This document shows positions 35,515 to 44,859 of a stretch of DNA of 64,000 nt, piece by piece. The notes below the pieces were generated by a model, which searched no databases, had not been told where the DNA came from, and was given only the letters and a program-made list of their open reading frames with translations. The position numbers were made by a program, and so were the translations under genes. The DNA is from Anaerosporobacter sp031551385 (GTDB lineage: Bacteria; Bacillota; Clostridia; Lachnospirales; Lachnospiraceae). Positions within the stretch are counted from its first letter, which is position 1; each line of letters begins with the position of its first letter. The DNA lies in assembly GCF_031551385.1 (NCBI RefSeq), contig NZ_JAVBNS010000034.1:1-64000 (forward strand), written 5' to 3'.

Positions 35515-36153
35515 ATGGAAATAATTATTCTTGGTCTTTTAATACTGCAGAAAAGCACTATCTACGAAATGAGAAAGCGTATTGAAACGCATTTTACATC
35601 CATAAGCAGTAATAGCATGGGAAGTATACAGGCTACAATTAAAAAACTTCTTGCAGGCAACATGATCGGATGCAACGAATATGTGGAAAATAGCGTAAAT
35701 AAAAAAGTGTATGAGATAACTGACAAGGGAAAAGCATATTTTATTGACAGTGTTTCAAAACCTATGCTCTATAAAGAAAAGAATATGGAACTTGGAAAGT
35801 TGCTTTTTATGGGATTTGTGCAAAAGAACAAAAGAATAGATTTGATTGAATCGTACATTAAAGAATTAGAAAACTCAAAAGAAAAGTTGAAACAAGTTCA
35901 CCTGTCAACCCCCGATAATGAAACAGCAATTTCTAACTATATAAAACAATTAGAAGTTACAAACACCTCAGAAAATTTTCAAGAAATGTTTGACACTAAC
36001 TCATTAACTGAAAGCGTTGGGGATATAGCAATGTTTCAATATGCCGCTTTAGAGCTATCTATTGCCAAAGTAGATTTTGAAATAAAATGGTTTGAAGATT
36101 TCAAAAAAAGATTGGCTTTAACTACTAAGTCCAAAAGTAAAGGAGAAAAATGA
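35515..36153 (+). CDS. PadR-family transcriptional regulator
   Basis: I start at the ATG at 35515, preceded by AAAGGAGG; a longer frame to 35479 lacks a site. The winged helix is EIIILGLLILQKSTIYEMRK, with VYEITDKGKAYF in the wing, followed by a long helical dimerisation region. PadR proteins repress neighbouring genes, often membrane proteins. The next gene overlaps closely (1 nt gap) and encodes a membrane protein, the usual PadR partner. It is the gene closest to the left end of the intervening element and reads into it. Confidence 0.85.
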   Translation: MEIIILGLLILQKSTIYEMRKRIETHFTSISSNSMGSIQATIKKLLAGNMIGCNEYVENSVNKKVYEITDKGKAYFIDSVSKPMLYKEKNMELGKLLFMGFVQKNKRIDLIESYIKELENSKEKLKQVHLSTPDNETAISNYIKQLEVTNTSENFQEMFDTNSLTESVGDIAMFQYAALELSIAKVDFEIKWFEDFKKRLALTTKSKSKGEK

Positions 36154-36154
36154 A

Positions 36155-36550
36155 ATGTTATATGTAGAAATAGCGTCTATAGTTGGGGCAATACTTTTAG
36201 GAATTATAATTGTATTGGCAATCCTCCTCGCTCTTGGATTACCATTGGGTGAATTGTCTATGGGTGGGAAATATAAAATAATACCGCCCAAAATGAGAAT
36301 TATCGTATGGATTATGGTTGCTATACAAATAATGGCACTCTTAATAATTTTACAAACAAGCGGTATTGTGCCACTATTATTTTCAGTAAAAGTAACGAAA
36401 ATAATATGTTTTGTATTTGCTGGTTATCTTTCTCTCAATTCAATAATGAATCTTTTTTCGTATAGTAGAAAAGAAAAGCTAATTATAACACCACTGTCTA
36501 TTGTTGCAGCCATTTGTTTTTGGATAACAGCATTTTCCACTAAAATATAG
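36155..36550 (+). CDS. Small integral membrane protein, partner of PadR
   Basis: 131 residues with four hydrophobic segments (about 5-28, 48-68, 76-98 and 108-128). No family is recognised. The 1-nt spacing after padR suggests translational coupling and that PadR controls it. Confidence 0.7.
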   Translation: MLYVEIASIVGAILLGIIIVLAILLALGLPLGELSMGGKYKIIPPKMRIIVWIMVAIQIMALLIILQTSGIVPLLFSVKVTKIICFVFAGYLSLNSIMNLFSYSRKEKLIITPLSIVAAICFWITAFSTKI

Positions 36551-36573
36551 GTTAAAAAGAACTCCCCCTCTTG

Positions 36574-36603
36574 TTATATCGTACAAGTCTACATGAATAC
36601 ATT
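36574..36603 (+). promoter_or_regulatory. Possible sigma-E-like promoter of the recombinase operon
   Basis: TTATATC (36574-36580), a 15-bp spacer and AATACATT (36596-36603) resemble the mother-cell sigma-E consensus (about KMATATT and CATACAHT), matching 5 of 7 and 7 of 8 positions by eye. The spacer is slightly long. It lies 21 bp before the first small gene. This would tie recombinase expression to sporulation, but the match is weak evidence alone. Confidence 0.4.
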
Positions 36604-36623
36604 GTAACGAGGGGGGTGACAAC

Positions 36624-36845
36624 TTGAAATATCGTGAATTTATTTTTGTTGGAGAGCATATTCCACAACTTACAGAAAAAGAAGATGAAGCATTCTTACT
36701 ACATTATCAAAACTCAATTCTTGTCTCTTTGAAAAAGAGAAAGCTATTGAGTGATTCACAATATGAACGTTGTGTAGAGGAACTCAAAAAACAATATGTA
36801 ACCATTCAGAATCAAACACGCCCTAGGAAAGGAGACTTTTCTTGA
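36624..36845 (+). CDS. Small SHOCT-like protein upstream of the serine recombinase
   Basis: 73 residues, TTG start after GAGGGGGG. The C-terminal part (ILVSLKKRKLLSDSQYERCV, then EELKKQ) matches the tails of two other small proteins in this element (38451-38621 and 38757-38951) and resembles the SHOCT domain. It overlaps the recombinase start by 4 nt, so they are translated together. It could be a recombination directionality factor or assembly factor, by position. Confidence 0.7.
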   Translation: MKYREFIFVGEHIPQLTEKEDEAFLLHYQNSILVSLKKRKLLSDSQYERCVEELKKQYVTIQNQTRPRKGDFS

Positions 36846-38440
36846 ACAGATATGAACGCTTAAATCAAGAACGGCAGTTGATTAATTGTAAAAAACGCGT
36901 GGCTGTGTATTGTCGTGTATCAACAGATAATGAAGACCAAACTAATTCTTTTGAAAATCAACAACGTTATTTCAAACAATATATAGAACGTAATCCTGAT
37001 TGGGAGCTGTTTGAGGTCTATGCCGACGAAGGTATTTCCGGTACAAATACAAAGAAACGTAAACAATTCAATCGTATGATAGCATGTGCTAAAAACGGTG
37101 ATTTTGATTTGATTATTACAAAAGAAATTTCCCGTTTTGCGAGAAATACCCTTGATAGTATATATTATACCCGCGACCTGAAAAAGCATGGTGTCGGTGT
37201 TGTTTTTATGAATGACAACATCAATACATTGGACGAAGATGCAGAGCTTCGTCTTGCCATTATGTCCTCTATCGCACAGGAAGAAAGCCGTAAGACTTCC
37301 GAACGGGTAAAATGGGGACAAAAACGTCAAATGGAGCAAGGTGTTGTATTCGGCAGAAGTATGCTCGGCTATGATGTGGTTGACGGCAAAATGTATATTA
37401 ATGACAATGGAGCAAAAATTGTTCGCCTTATCTTCCACAAGTTTGTAAACGAAGGCAAAGGCACACATGTTATTGCCCGTGAACTTCGTGAGGAAGGCAT
37501 TTCGCCAATGCGTGTCAAGGAATGGCATAATACCGTTATTCTTCGTGTTATCCGAAATGAAAAATACTGTGGTGACTTAGTGCAGAAAAAAACCTATACA
37601 CCAGATTTCCTCTCGCATGAAAAGAAGTATAATAAGGGGCAGGAAGAATTTGTTATCCTTAAAGACCACCACGAGCCAATTATATCCCGTGAATTGTTTG
37701 ATAAAGCGAACCGCATCTTAGATGCTAAATCGCTCTCTCAAGAAAGCAAATCAAAATATAGCAACCGCTATCCCTTCTCCGGCAAACTCAAATGCGGAAG
37801 ATGTGGTTCTAGCTATGTAGCAAGATATAGAACCCGAAAGGATGGTAGCCAGTACAAAGCGTGGCGTTGCTTTCAGGGGGCAAAAAATGGCAGTCCTCAT
37901 ATTGATAAGATAGGAAATCAAGTTGGTTGCTCAGGAGAAAGTATTCGTAATGAGGATATAATTCATATCATGTGCCTTGTTTGCAAGGACCTGAACTTAA
38001 ACCACAAAAAGATAATGGACAATTTAATCAGAACAATAGAATCTATCATTTCAATGGATATGAAGGGGACAGATTCAAACGCTCTAATTGAGAAAATAGA
38101 TACAACAAAGAAAAAGCGTACTCACTTGATAGAACTCTACACAAGCGAAGATATTGACAAAGAGGAATTTACTGCGTTAAGAGCAAAGTACGATATCGAA
38201 ATCAATGGCTTACAAGCAATACTAGAAAATACAGAATCGCAGCAAGCCATGATACAGAAACAGCACGAGTTGATAAAAGACATTAAATCAGCCGTTGAAG
38301 AACTTGTCAAAGGCATCGAGTATGAAGATGAATTCTATACCCAGATACTTGATAAGATGGTAATCAATGATAAAGATCATATAGATGTATATTTAAATCT
38401 ACTTCCATATAAATTGAGCTACACGCTTGTAAGAAGCTAA
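36842..38440 (+). CDS. Large serine recombinase
   Basis: A 532-residue site-specific recombinase. The catalytic domain begins RVAVYCRVSTDNEDQ with the nucleophile Ser and includes YADEGISGTN and ISRFARN. The recombinase domain (about 150-290) has GYDVVDGKMYIN. The zinc ribbon has KLKCGRCGSSYVAR and a later Cys in GNQVGCSGES, followed by a coiled coil (about 390-480). TTG start at 36842 after AAAGGAG. It lies 1.5 kb from the left cotJC break and is the natural enzyme for the 12-bp repeats. It is similar in type to SpoIVCA and SprA, which excise sporulation elements, and to TnpX-type transposases. Confidence 0.93.
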   Translation: MNRYERLNQERQLINCKKRVAVYCRVSTDNEDQTNSFENQQRYFKQYIERNPDWELFEVYADEGISGTNTKKRKQFNRMIACAKNGDFDLIITKEISRFARNTLDSIYYTRDLKKHGVGVVFMNDNINTLDEDAELRLAIMSSIAQEESRKTSERVKWGQKRQMEQGVVFGRSMLGYDVVDGKMYINDNGAKIVRLIFHKFVNEGKGTHVIARELREEGISPMRVKEWHNTVILRVIRNEKYCGDLVQKKTYTPDFLSHEKKYNKGQEEFVILKDHHEPIISRELFDKANRILDAKSLSQESKSKYSNRYPFSGKLKCGRCGSSYVARYRTRKDGSQYKAWRCFQGAKNGSPHIDKIGNQVGCSGESIRNEDIIHIMCLVCKDLNLNHKKIMDNLIRTIESIISMDMKGTDSNALIEKIDTTKKKRTHLIELYTSEDIDKEEFTALRAKYDIEINGLQAILENTESQQAMIQKQHELIKDIKSAVEELVKGIEYEDEFYTQILDKMVINDKDHIDVYLNLLPYKLSYTLVRS

Positions 38441-38450
38441 AGATAATCCC

Positions 38451-38621
38451 TTACTTCTTCAACTCCTCCAAACACCATTCATACTCTTCCTTTGTAATCA
38501 AATCATTTTTTAAAAGTGCTAACAGTAAGGCACTTTCGTACACTTCAACAAAATCAGCATTCTGTTTCTTGGTACTTTTCTTTCCACCTTCTGCGTTCAT
38601 TATTTCCTCTTTCTTTTCCAT
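38451..38621 (-). CDS. Small SHOCT-like protein 2
   Basis: Starting at the Met at 38621 (AAGGAG, 11 nt upstream) it has 56 residues with a Lys/Glu-rich N-terminus. The tail ESALLLALLKNDLITKEEYE plus WCLEELKK is clearly related to the tails of 36624-36845 and 38757-38951. It converges on the recombinase gene with a 10-bp gap. Unknown function. Confidence 0.65.
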   Translation of the reverse strand: MEKKEEIMNAEGGKKSTKKQNADFVEVYESALLLALLKNDLITKEEYEWCLEELKK

Positions 38622-38702
38622 TGCCTTACTCACTCCTTTTCCACACAAAACAAATTACACTTCAATATATGTCTTCTCCTTTGTCCTGTATTCAGGAGTA
38701 AC

Positions 38703-38758
38703 AAAAAGATAATCCCGACGTTACACATTCATCGCATATCGTTAGGATTATCTTTTTT
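38703..38758. terminator. Bidirectional terminator between two small genes
   Basis: AAAAAGATAATCC pairs with GGATTATCTTTTTT (with a 1-nt bulge) and has T runs in both directions. Confidence 0.8.
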
Positions 38759-38951
38759 ATTTTTCCCGCAATTTTTCTAAACACTTTTCATACTGCACTT
38801 TCGTAATCTTATTCTGCTCAACCATTGAAAAAAGATTAGCCATTTGATAACTTGATATAAAATGATGTTTATGTAAAAGGTCCTCTCTTGTAATATCAGG
38901 ATATTTCTTCACCAATGTGTCATGTCTAATCACATTCATACTTCTATGCAT
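38757..38951 (-). CDS. Small SHOCT-like protein 3
   Basis: 64 residues, start at 38949-38951 after AAGGGGCG. The tail QMANLFSMVEQNKITKVQYE plus KCLEKLREK matches the other two small proteins of the element. The N-terminal half (RHDTLVKKYPDITREDLLHK) is unrelated to theirs. Monocistronic, with its own terminator. Unknown function. Confidence 0.65.
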   Translation of the reverse strand: MHRSMNVIRHDTLVKKYPDITREDLLHKHHFISSYQMANLFSMVEQNKITKVQYEKCLEKLREK

Positions 38952-39140
38952 ATATCACGCCCCTTAATATATATTTACTTATATAGTAATTATTCTGGAT
39001 TATGTCCTTCCAGATAACTATTCAGGACTTCGTCCTTCAAGTTACGGTTATTATACCTATACTTATATAATATGAGCGTACTACAATAAGGTATGTTAAA
39101 ACTTTATTTTTAATTGCATTTTTTTCAATACATAGACTAA

Positions 39141-39184
39141 AACGACGACACTAATCTGAATTCTCTTCAAATTAGTGTCGCCGT
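39141..39184 (-). terminator. Terminator of the sulfotransferase-like gene
   Basis: CGRCGACACTAAT-type stem of 13 bp around a 15-nt loop, with TTTT on the minus-strand 3' side. It lies about 50 bp after the stop at 39233. Confidence 0.65.
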
Positions 39185-39232
39185 TCTCTGTATTTAACAT
39201 ATTCAATTGACTAACACTGCTTATAAAAACAC

Positions 39233-40930
39233 CTAGTTAAACCAATATCCGTCCATTGTTTCTTTCTGTACGCGATATATTAGTGATGTAACCTTTGTCT
39301 TAAATTTGCTAATTAATTTTCCATCTTTATCATACTCACCGAATACTCCGGCTGTTCCTGAACAGATCACTCGGTTTCCGTTGTATTCTTGCACATTACT
39401 AACAATGCTTGAATATGGTACTTTAACTTTTTCTACTAGCTTGTATGTACCTTTTTTCTCATCCACAAGATATTTATAATAATATGAATTATCTACATCT
39501 TTGTTTTGTGTTCCAGCACCTTTAATAAAAGACCAATCAAAATCAGGGTAGGATAATCTCTGTGCATAGTTATTATTAAAGAATGTCAAATAATATTGGC
39601 CATTTTTTAGTGAAGCATCTGTAACGTAGTTTACAGAATGTTGCCCTGCTTGCGATGTAAATGTACCTTTCTTTTTAAGAACTAAACTGCTATACTTTGT
39701 TCCCTCCCAGATTTTTGAATCTGAGATAATATAGCCAATCTTAGGCATCGTATAGTAATTATTAATTCGAATAATCGAACTCAATTCACGAGAACTTAGA
39801 ATTAAATGCTTTCCATTAATAACTTGAATCGAGTTAAAATGTACCCAATCTATTTTCTCTCGATCTGGTGCGTCCGCAGTTATCACTGCACCTTTTTTAA
39901 TATCGGGCATTAGATTACCAAAATCAATTACTTCTTCAATACCACCTGTTGACATATTTAATGATAGTATAATGTCTTGTTTGGATTTGCTCTTCTTCTT
40001 TGTTGCTAAGATAAGCACTCTCTTGTTTTCCTTATCATAATCAAAATCATGATGTGTTGTATATCCCTCTGTATTATAGATACTCTCCACTTGTCCTAAT
40101 TGATTCACTAAAGCATAACTAGAGTCTGTACAAGCATAAAACATCTTTCCATCGATAAATTCCATATTAACATCACCATTCGTTACAGCAAGTGGAATCT
40201 CAGCACGGATAACTCCATCATTATCATAGAATAACATATGTTTTGGTTCGTTTGTATTTCTTCTATCATATCCATATATTACAAACAAACCATCGCTTAG
40301 CTTCTTGCTATCCTGTTTATTTGTAACCTTTAACTCTGTCTCTTTAATCGTTCCATAGTCAGGAACATCGAATTTAAATGTATTCTCACCGACAAATTTT
40401 CCATCATCACTATATAGACGCATAGTAACTGTATTTATCTTTCCTTGAATAAGACCTATAATCTGACCTTCATGTTTCTTTACTACATTCCCGTCTTCAT
40501 CTGTATATAATGTCTTCGTATATTCTGGTATTGATATATCTGCTACCGATACAGTATATTCTACATTAACAGCCTCGCTTGTTTTAAAATATACATACAT
40601 TCCTGTTACGTTTGTTCCGAATGGATTCATAACAAACAAAGGCTCTTCAAATGTGCAAACATAATCCTTCTTCATTGCTTCAAGTCTTGTTTTTACTGTT
40701 GATTGATATTGTGCATCGTATACCGTCTTTACTTCATCTAGGTTCAATATCTTCTTAACCTGTCTCTGCACCTTTTCTGCCGATATATAATTTTCTTTGC
40801 TACTTGAATTGTTCGAAGCCCCAAACCCTTTACCGATTGTCGCACATAACACTAATGCGACACCAAGTGCTGCTACACTAAAGAGCAAAGCAAGAAACAA
40901 TCCCTTATTTGATTTTTTCTTCTCATCCAT
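39233..40930 (-). CDS. Membrane-anchored arylsulfate sulfotransferase-like protein
   Basis: 565 residues. A signal anchor (LFLALLFSVAALGVALVLC, about 12-32) places it outside the cell. An N-terminal beta domain (to about 190) is followed by a six-bladed propeller with the histidine motifs TTHHDFDYD, DWVHFNSIQVINGKHLILSS and AGQHSVNY, and the Arg-rich SSRELSSIIRI. These match the active-site residues of the PAPS-independent ASST family, which moves sulfate between phenols. The intact catalytic histidines suggest an active enzyme. It stands alone within the cotJC element; the physiological substrate is unknown. Confidence 0.8.
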   Translation of the reverse strand: MDEKKKSNKGLFLALLFSVAALGVALVLCATIGKGFGASNNSSSKENYISAEKVQRQVKKILNLDEVKTVYDAQYQSTVKTRLEAMKKDYVCTFEEPLFVMNPFGTNVTGMYVYFKTSEAVNVEYTVSVADISIPEYTKTLYTDEDGNVVKKHEGQIIGLIQGKINTVTMRLYSDDGKFVGENTFKFDVPDYGTIKETELKVTNKQDSKKLSDGLFVIYGYDRRNTNEPKHMLFYDNDGVIRAEIPLAVTNGDVNMEFIDGKMFYACTDSSYALVNQLGQVESIYNTEGYTTHHDFDYDKENKRVLILATKKKSKSKQDIILSLNMSTGGIEEVIDFGNLMPDIKKGAVITADAPDREKIDWVHFNSIQVINGKHLILSSRELSSIIRINNYYTMPKIGYIISDSKIWEGTKYSSLVLKKKGTFTSQAGQHSVNYVTDASLKNGQYYLTFFNNNYAQRLSYPDFDWSFIKGAGTQNKDVDNSYYYKYLVDEKKGTYKLVEKVKVPYSSIVSNVQEYNGNRVICSGTAGVFGEYDKDGKLISKFKTKVTSLIYRVQKETMDGYWFN

Positions 40931-41220
40931 GTTGTTAATCCTCCTCTATCTTATAACAAAGCAAGCGTTTGCTTAGCAAATTATTGCTTTGCAATTTCTC
41001 GCTTAGCAAACTCTCGCTTTCTATCTTCTTCTATTCGACATACATACATTTCTATTTTATACGTATTTTCTCTATCTGTCAAAGAATCCTTTCAATAATT
41101 ATATGAGACTTTTGCCTCATATTGACACTCAATTGTATGATTTGTCGTAATTATGTTCAATTCCTATCACTGTTTCACCCAAATTGTTCACAGCAACTAA
41201 TTCTCCAACTATAAAACGAC
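40931..41220. other. Upstream region of the sulfotransferase-like gene with GCTTAGCAAA repeats
   Basis: A minus-strand promoter lies at 41054-41082. Short direct repeats of GCTTAGCAAA and relatives occur at about 40965-41020, between the promoter and the start codon. Nothing else is visible. Confidence 0.5.
41054..41082 (-). promoter_or_regulatory. Promoter of the sulfotransferase-like gene
   Basis: On the minus strand TTGACA (41082-41077), a 17-bp spacer and TAAAAT (41059-41054). Confidence 0.65.
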
Positions 41221-41262
41221 AAAAAAAGAGCTTCCGCATCTATATGATTGGGAAGCTCTTTT
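41221..41262 (-). terminator. Terminator of the nucleoside transporter operon
   Basis: AAAAGAGCTTCC and GGAAGCTCTTTTTTT on the minus strand form a 12-bp stem with a T run, just after the last permease gene. Confidence 0.9.
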
Positions 41263-41275
41263 CGCCTATATATGA

Positions 41276-42229
41276 CTATCTTGATTTTTCATATGGTTTA
41301 CCATTTGCTGCAGGTACATGTGACTTACCAACAAATAGAATTAATACTACAATTGTTACTACATAAGGTATCATAGAGATTAAGTGAGGTGATACTACAC
41401 TTCCTGAACCTACGAATATCTTAACTCCATTACAGAAACCGAATAAGATACATGCAAGCATTGCACCTTGTGGCTTGAATTTACCAAATATAACGGCTGC
41501 AATTGCGATAAAACCTTGACCAGTAATAACGGATGGACGATATTGTGATACGGTTGCTAATGTAACAGATGCACCACCGAAACCAGCTAATACACCAGAT
41601 AGAATTACGCAAATATAACGAATCTTAATAACATTGATACCAAGTGTATCCGCTGCTTTTGGATGTTCTCCTACTGCACGGATTCGTAAACCGAATTTTG
41701 TCTTATAGAATATAAACCAAACAACGGCTACTAAAATAAATGCTAAATATGCTGTTGCATATGTGTTAAATACATTGTCAAGGAATCCACCCTTACGGAA
41801 CAATCCTTCCGAACTTTGGAATAGCCCTTTTAAGAAACGTGGCATCTTATGTGCTAAATCAACACTTTCTGTCTCTGTTGAGCTGTATAATACACGACAT
41901 AAGAATATTGCAAAACCAGGTGCTAAGAAGTTAATTGCTGTACCAGAGATTGTTTGGTCTGCTTTACAAGTAATGGTTGCAAATGCATGAAGTAAACCGA
42001 ATAATCCACCTGCTAAACCTGCAATTAAAAATCCTAACCAAGGATTGCTTGTGAATAATGTTCCAACAACACCAGCAAAAGCACCAATTGTCATCATACC
42101 TTCAATACCGATATTAACAACACCGCTTCGCTCTGAGAATACAGAACCAAGTGCTGCGAATAATAGTGGTGGAGTGTACATAAGTGTAGTATTTAAGATA
42201 AGACCAAGATTTTTGATTATTTCATTCAT
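41276..42229 (-). CDS. Nucleoside ABC transporter permease 2 (NupC/RnsD-like)
   Basis: 317 residues with about eight to nine membrane segments. It carries the conserved BPD_transp_2 features SGVVNIGIEGMMTIGAF near 30-48 and GIAVIFGKFKPQGAML-like near 240. It imports purine or other nucleosides together with the other permease, the double ATPase and the BmpA lipoprotein. It is last in the operon, 1 nt after the first permease. Confidence 0.88.
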   Translation of the reverse strand: MNEIIKNLGLILNTTLMYTPPLLFAALGSVFSERSGVVNIGIEGMMTIGAFAGVVGTLFTSNPWLGFLIAGLAGGLFGLLHAFATITCKADQTISGTAINFLAPGFAIFLCRVLYSSTETESVDLAHKMPRFLKGLFQSSEGLFRKGGFLDNVFNTYATAYLAFILVAVVWFIFYKTKFGLRIRAVGEHPKAADTLGINVIKIRYICVILSGVLAGFGGASVTLATVSQYRPSVITGQGFIAIAAVIFGKFKPQGAMLACILFGFCNGVKIFVGSGSVVSPHLISMIPYVVTIVVLILFVGKSHVPAANGKPYEKSR

Positions 42230-42230
42230 A

Positions 42231-43319
42231 TTACTTTGTACCTCCTTTTTTATTAAATCCTATTTTCAATTTTTTTAATATACTTGAAATTGCAATAAAG
42301 AAGATAATAGATCCCATGATGATATCGATAACTTCTGTAGGTGCTCCAACAAGGTTCATACTCTTTCCACCAAATTTCATAGCTCCATAGAATAGACCTG
42401 CAAACAATACACCAATTGGATGTGTTGCACCAATCATCGCAACAGTGATACCTTCAAATCCGTATCCTTCTTGCCCTGCAAACTCACTAATACTATAGTT
42501 ATAACCAAGTACTTGCGTTGCTCCAGCTAAACCTGCAAGAGCACCAGAGATCGCGATTGCTGTAACAATAGCAACTTTAACATTAATACCTGCATATTCT
42601 GCCGCATTACGGTTAAAACCAACTGCACGTAAACGATAACCAAGTGTTGTTTTATTAATAATCAAATAGATAACAATTACTGCAATTACTGCAACAATGA
42701 TACCCCAGTTAACTTTTTGACCTAAAGAAGCTTTCAGACTGCTTAGTGATAGCCTTGCTGTTTCTTCTACTTTCTTACTAACTTGTTTCCCTGTATCATT
42801 AAATAACTTACTCTTTACAACATAGTTTGAGAAGTAATAAGCAATCCAGTTAAACATAATCATACAAAGAACTTCATTTGCTCCTAATTTTGCCTTTAAG
42901 TATCCAACAAGTGCTCCCCATAATGCACCTGCTAATGCTGCAGCAAGTAGACATAATGGAATATGAATGAATGCAGGTGCTTTCACGGAAACACCTACTA
43001 CCATTGCCCCTACAGACCCCATAACGAACTGACCTTCTGCTCCAATGTTAAAGATACCTGTACGGAACGAGAACGCAACGGATAAACCTGTTAGTATTAA
43101 TGGTGTTGCATATACAATCGACTGTGCAATATTCTTAGGTGAACCAAAAACACTCTTAAACAATAATTGATATGCCTCAAATGGGCTTACTTTAACAAGA
43201 ATAAGCATAATCGCACCAATCGCAAAACCTACTAAGATTGAGATTACTGTATATAATGCCTTATTATCTTTTGCTGTCTTCTGCTTTCTAATTGCAGGTT
43301 TTGAATTATTCTGCTCCAT
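42231..43319 (-). CDS. Nucleoside ABC transporter permease 1 (NupB/RnsC-like)
   Basis: 362 residues with an N-terminal cytoplasmic Lys-rich tail and about ten membrane segments. The conserved FRTGIFNIGAEGQFVMGSVG segment lies near 85-105, and YGFEGITVAMIGATHPIGV lies near 280-300. It pairs with permease 2. It overlaps the ATPase gene by 14 nt. Confidence 0.88.
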   Translation of the reverse strand: MEQNNSKPAIRKQKTAKDNKALYTVISILVGFAIGAIMLILVKVSPFEAYQLLFKSVFGSPKNIAQSIVYATPLILTGLSVAFSFRTGIFNIGAEGQFVMGSVGAMVVGVSVKAPAFIHIPLCLLAAALAGALWGALVGYLKAKLGANEVLCMIMFNWIAYYFSNYVVKSKLFNDTGKQVSKKVEETARLSLSSLKASLGQKVNWGIIVAVIAVIVIYLIINKTTLGYRLRAVGFNRNAAEYAGINVKVAIVTAIAISGALAGLAGATQVLGYNYSISEFAGQEGYGFEGITVAMIGATHPIGVLFAGLFYGAMKFGGKSMNLVGAPTEVIDIIMGSIIFFIAISSILKKLKIGFNKKGGTK

Positions 43320-44859
43320 TCACGTCACCTCCCGCCATCATTAGACCTAATGTATTCTCGTCAGCATCTTTACCTAAAACACCACCTACAATCTGGCCAT
43401 CAAAGATTACTTCAATACGATCTGATAAACTCATAATCTCATCTAATTCAAAAGAAACGAGTAATACTGCTTTGTTCTTGTTTCTTTGCTCTACAATATA
43501 ACGATGCACATATTCAATTGCACCTACATCAAGACCTCTTGTTGGATTAACTGCAATTAATAAATCCTTATCATTTGTCACTTCTCTTGCAATAATAACC
43601 TTTTGTTGATTACCACCTGATAATTGACCTGCCGGTTTCTCTGCTGAATCATCTGGACGAACATCGAACTTCTCGACTAATTCTTTCGCATGTTCAGTAA
43701 TCGCTGTTTTATTCATAAATCCCATGTTTGAGAATTCTTTTTCTGCATAGTTTTGTAATACCATATTCTCTGCAACAGTAAAGTCAAGCACTAGACCATG
43801 TTTTTGTCTATCTTCTGGAATACTAGAGATTCCCTTTGTGAAACATTCTCTTGGTGATTTATTAAATGTATTCTCTCCAAGTAAGGTAACTCGTCCACTA
43901 TCAGCTTTTCTAAGTCCAGTAAGTATCTCTACTAATTCAGACTGTCCATTACCATCAATACCTGCTATACCAACAATTTCACCACGTTTTACATTGATAT
44001 TAAGACCTTTAAGAATCTCTACCCCACGATAATCTTTCGCTCTTATATCTTCAACATTAAGTACAACTTCACCTGGCTCCATGTCTTTTTTATCAACTTT
44101 GAATTCTACGTTTCTACCAACCATCATAGAAGCAAGATCATTCTCATTTACTTCATCTACATTTACTGTATTAATGTATTTACCTTGACGAATAATTGTA
44201 CAATAATCCGCAGATTCCTTGATTTCTTTTAACTTATGCGTAATCAAGATAATGGACTTGCCTTCCTTCGTAAGATTATGCATAATCTCTACTAATTCAA
44301 CAATTTCTTGTGGTGTTAAAGAAGCTGTTGGCTCATCTAGTATCAAAATCTCTGCTCCACGATAAAGCACTTTTAGGATTTCTGCTCTTTGCTGCATACC
44401 AACGGAGATATCCTCAATCTTTGCATCTGGATCTACTTTAAGACCATATCGCTCAGAAATTTCAATAACTTTATTTCTTGCTGTTCTGATATCAACAACG
44501 CCTGCACCTTTAAGCGGTTCCATACCAAGAATAATGTTCTCTGTTACTGTAAATGGTGGGATTAACATAAAATGCTGATGCACCATACCAATACCTAGCT
44601 CAATAGCCTTGTTTGGTCCATCGATTGAAACTGGTTTTTCATTAACGAAAATCTCGCCTGATGTAGGTGTATACAATCCGTATAGGATGTTCATAAGTGT
44701 ACTTTTACCAGCACCATTTTCACCTAAAATTGCATGAATCTCCCCTTTGTGTACTGTTAGATTCACGCCGTCATTAGCCTTAAATTTACCAAACATCTTA
44801 ACTATATTTTTCATTTCAATTGTTTTAGTATTTAAGTCTACATTTGAATTTTTTTGCAC
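43306..44859 (-). CDS. Nucleoside ABC transporter ATPase, double domain (NupA/RnsB-like)
   Basis: 517 residues with two ABC domains. The first has GENGAGKST, a VHQHFML-type Q-loop, SVGMQQRAEI and LILDEPTAS. The second has the degenerate Walker A GIDGNGQSE, the signature LSGGNQQK and VNPTRGLD. The mix of one good and one altered site is usual for the sugar/nucleoside ABC group. GTG start at 44859 after AAGGGGG. It powers uptake by the following two permeases. Confidence 0.9.
   Translation of the reverse strand: MQKNSNVDLNTKTIEMKNIVKMFGKFKANDGVNLTVHKGEIHAILGENGAGKSTLMNILYGLYTPTSGEIFVNEKPVSIDGPNKAIELGIGMVHQHFMLIPPFTVTENIILGMEPLKGAGVVDIRTARNKVIEISERYGLKVDPDAKIEDISVGMQQRAEILKVLYRGAEILILDEPTASLTPQEIVELVEIMHNLTKEGKSIILITHKLKEIKESADYCTIIRQGKYINTVNVDEVNENDLASMMVGRNVEFKVDKKDMEPGEVVLNVEDIRAKDYRGVEILKGLNINVKRGEIVGIAGIDGNGQSELVEILTGLRKADSGRVTLLGENTFNKSPRECFTKGISSIPEDRQKHGLVLDFTVAENMVLQNYAEKEFSNMGFMNKTAITEHAKELVEKFDVRPDDSAEKPAGQLSGGNQQKVIIAREVTNDKDLLIAVNPTRGLDVGAIEYVHRYIVEQRNKNKAVLLVSFELDEIMSLSDRIEVIFDGQIVGGVLGKDADENTLGLMMAGGDVNGAE

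Noticed and set aside
41367..41384. GGTATCATAGAG, matching the putative left end site
   Set aside because: It lies in coding sequence of a nucleoside permease, occurs singly and lacks the paired repeat at 11 bp, so it is probably chance.
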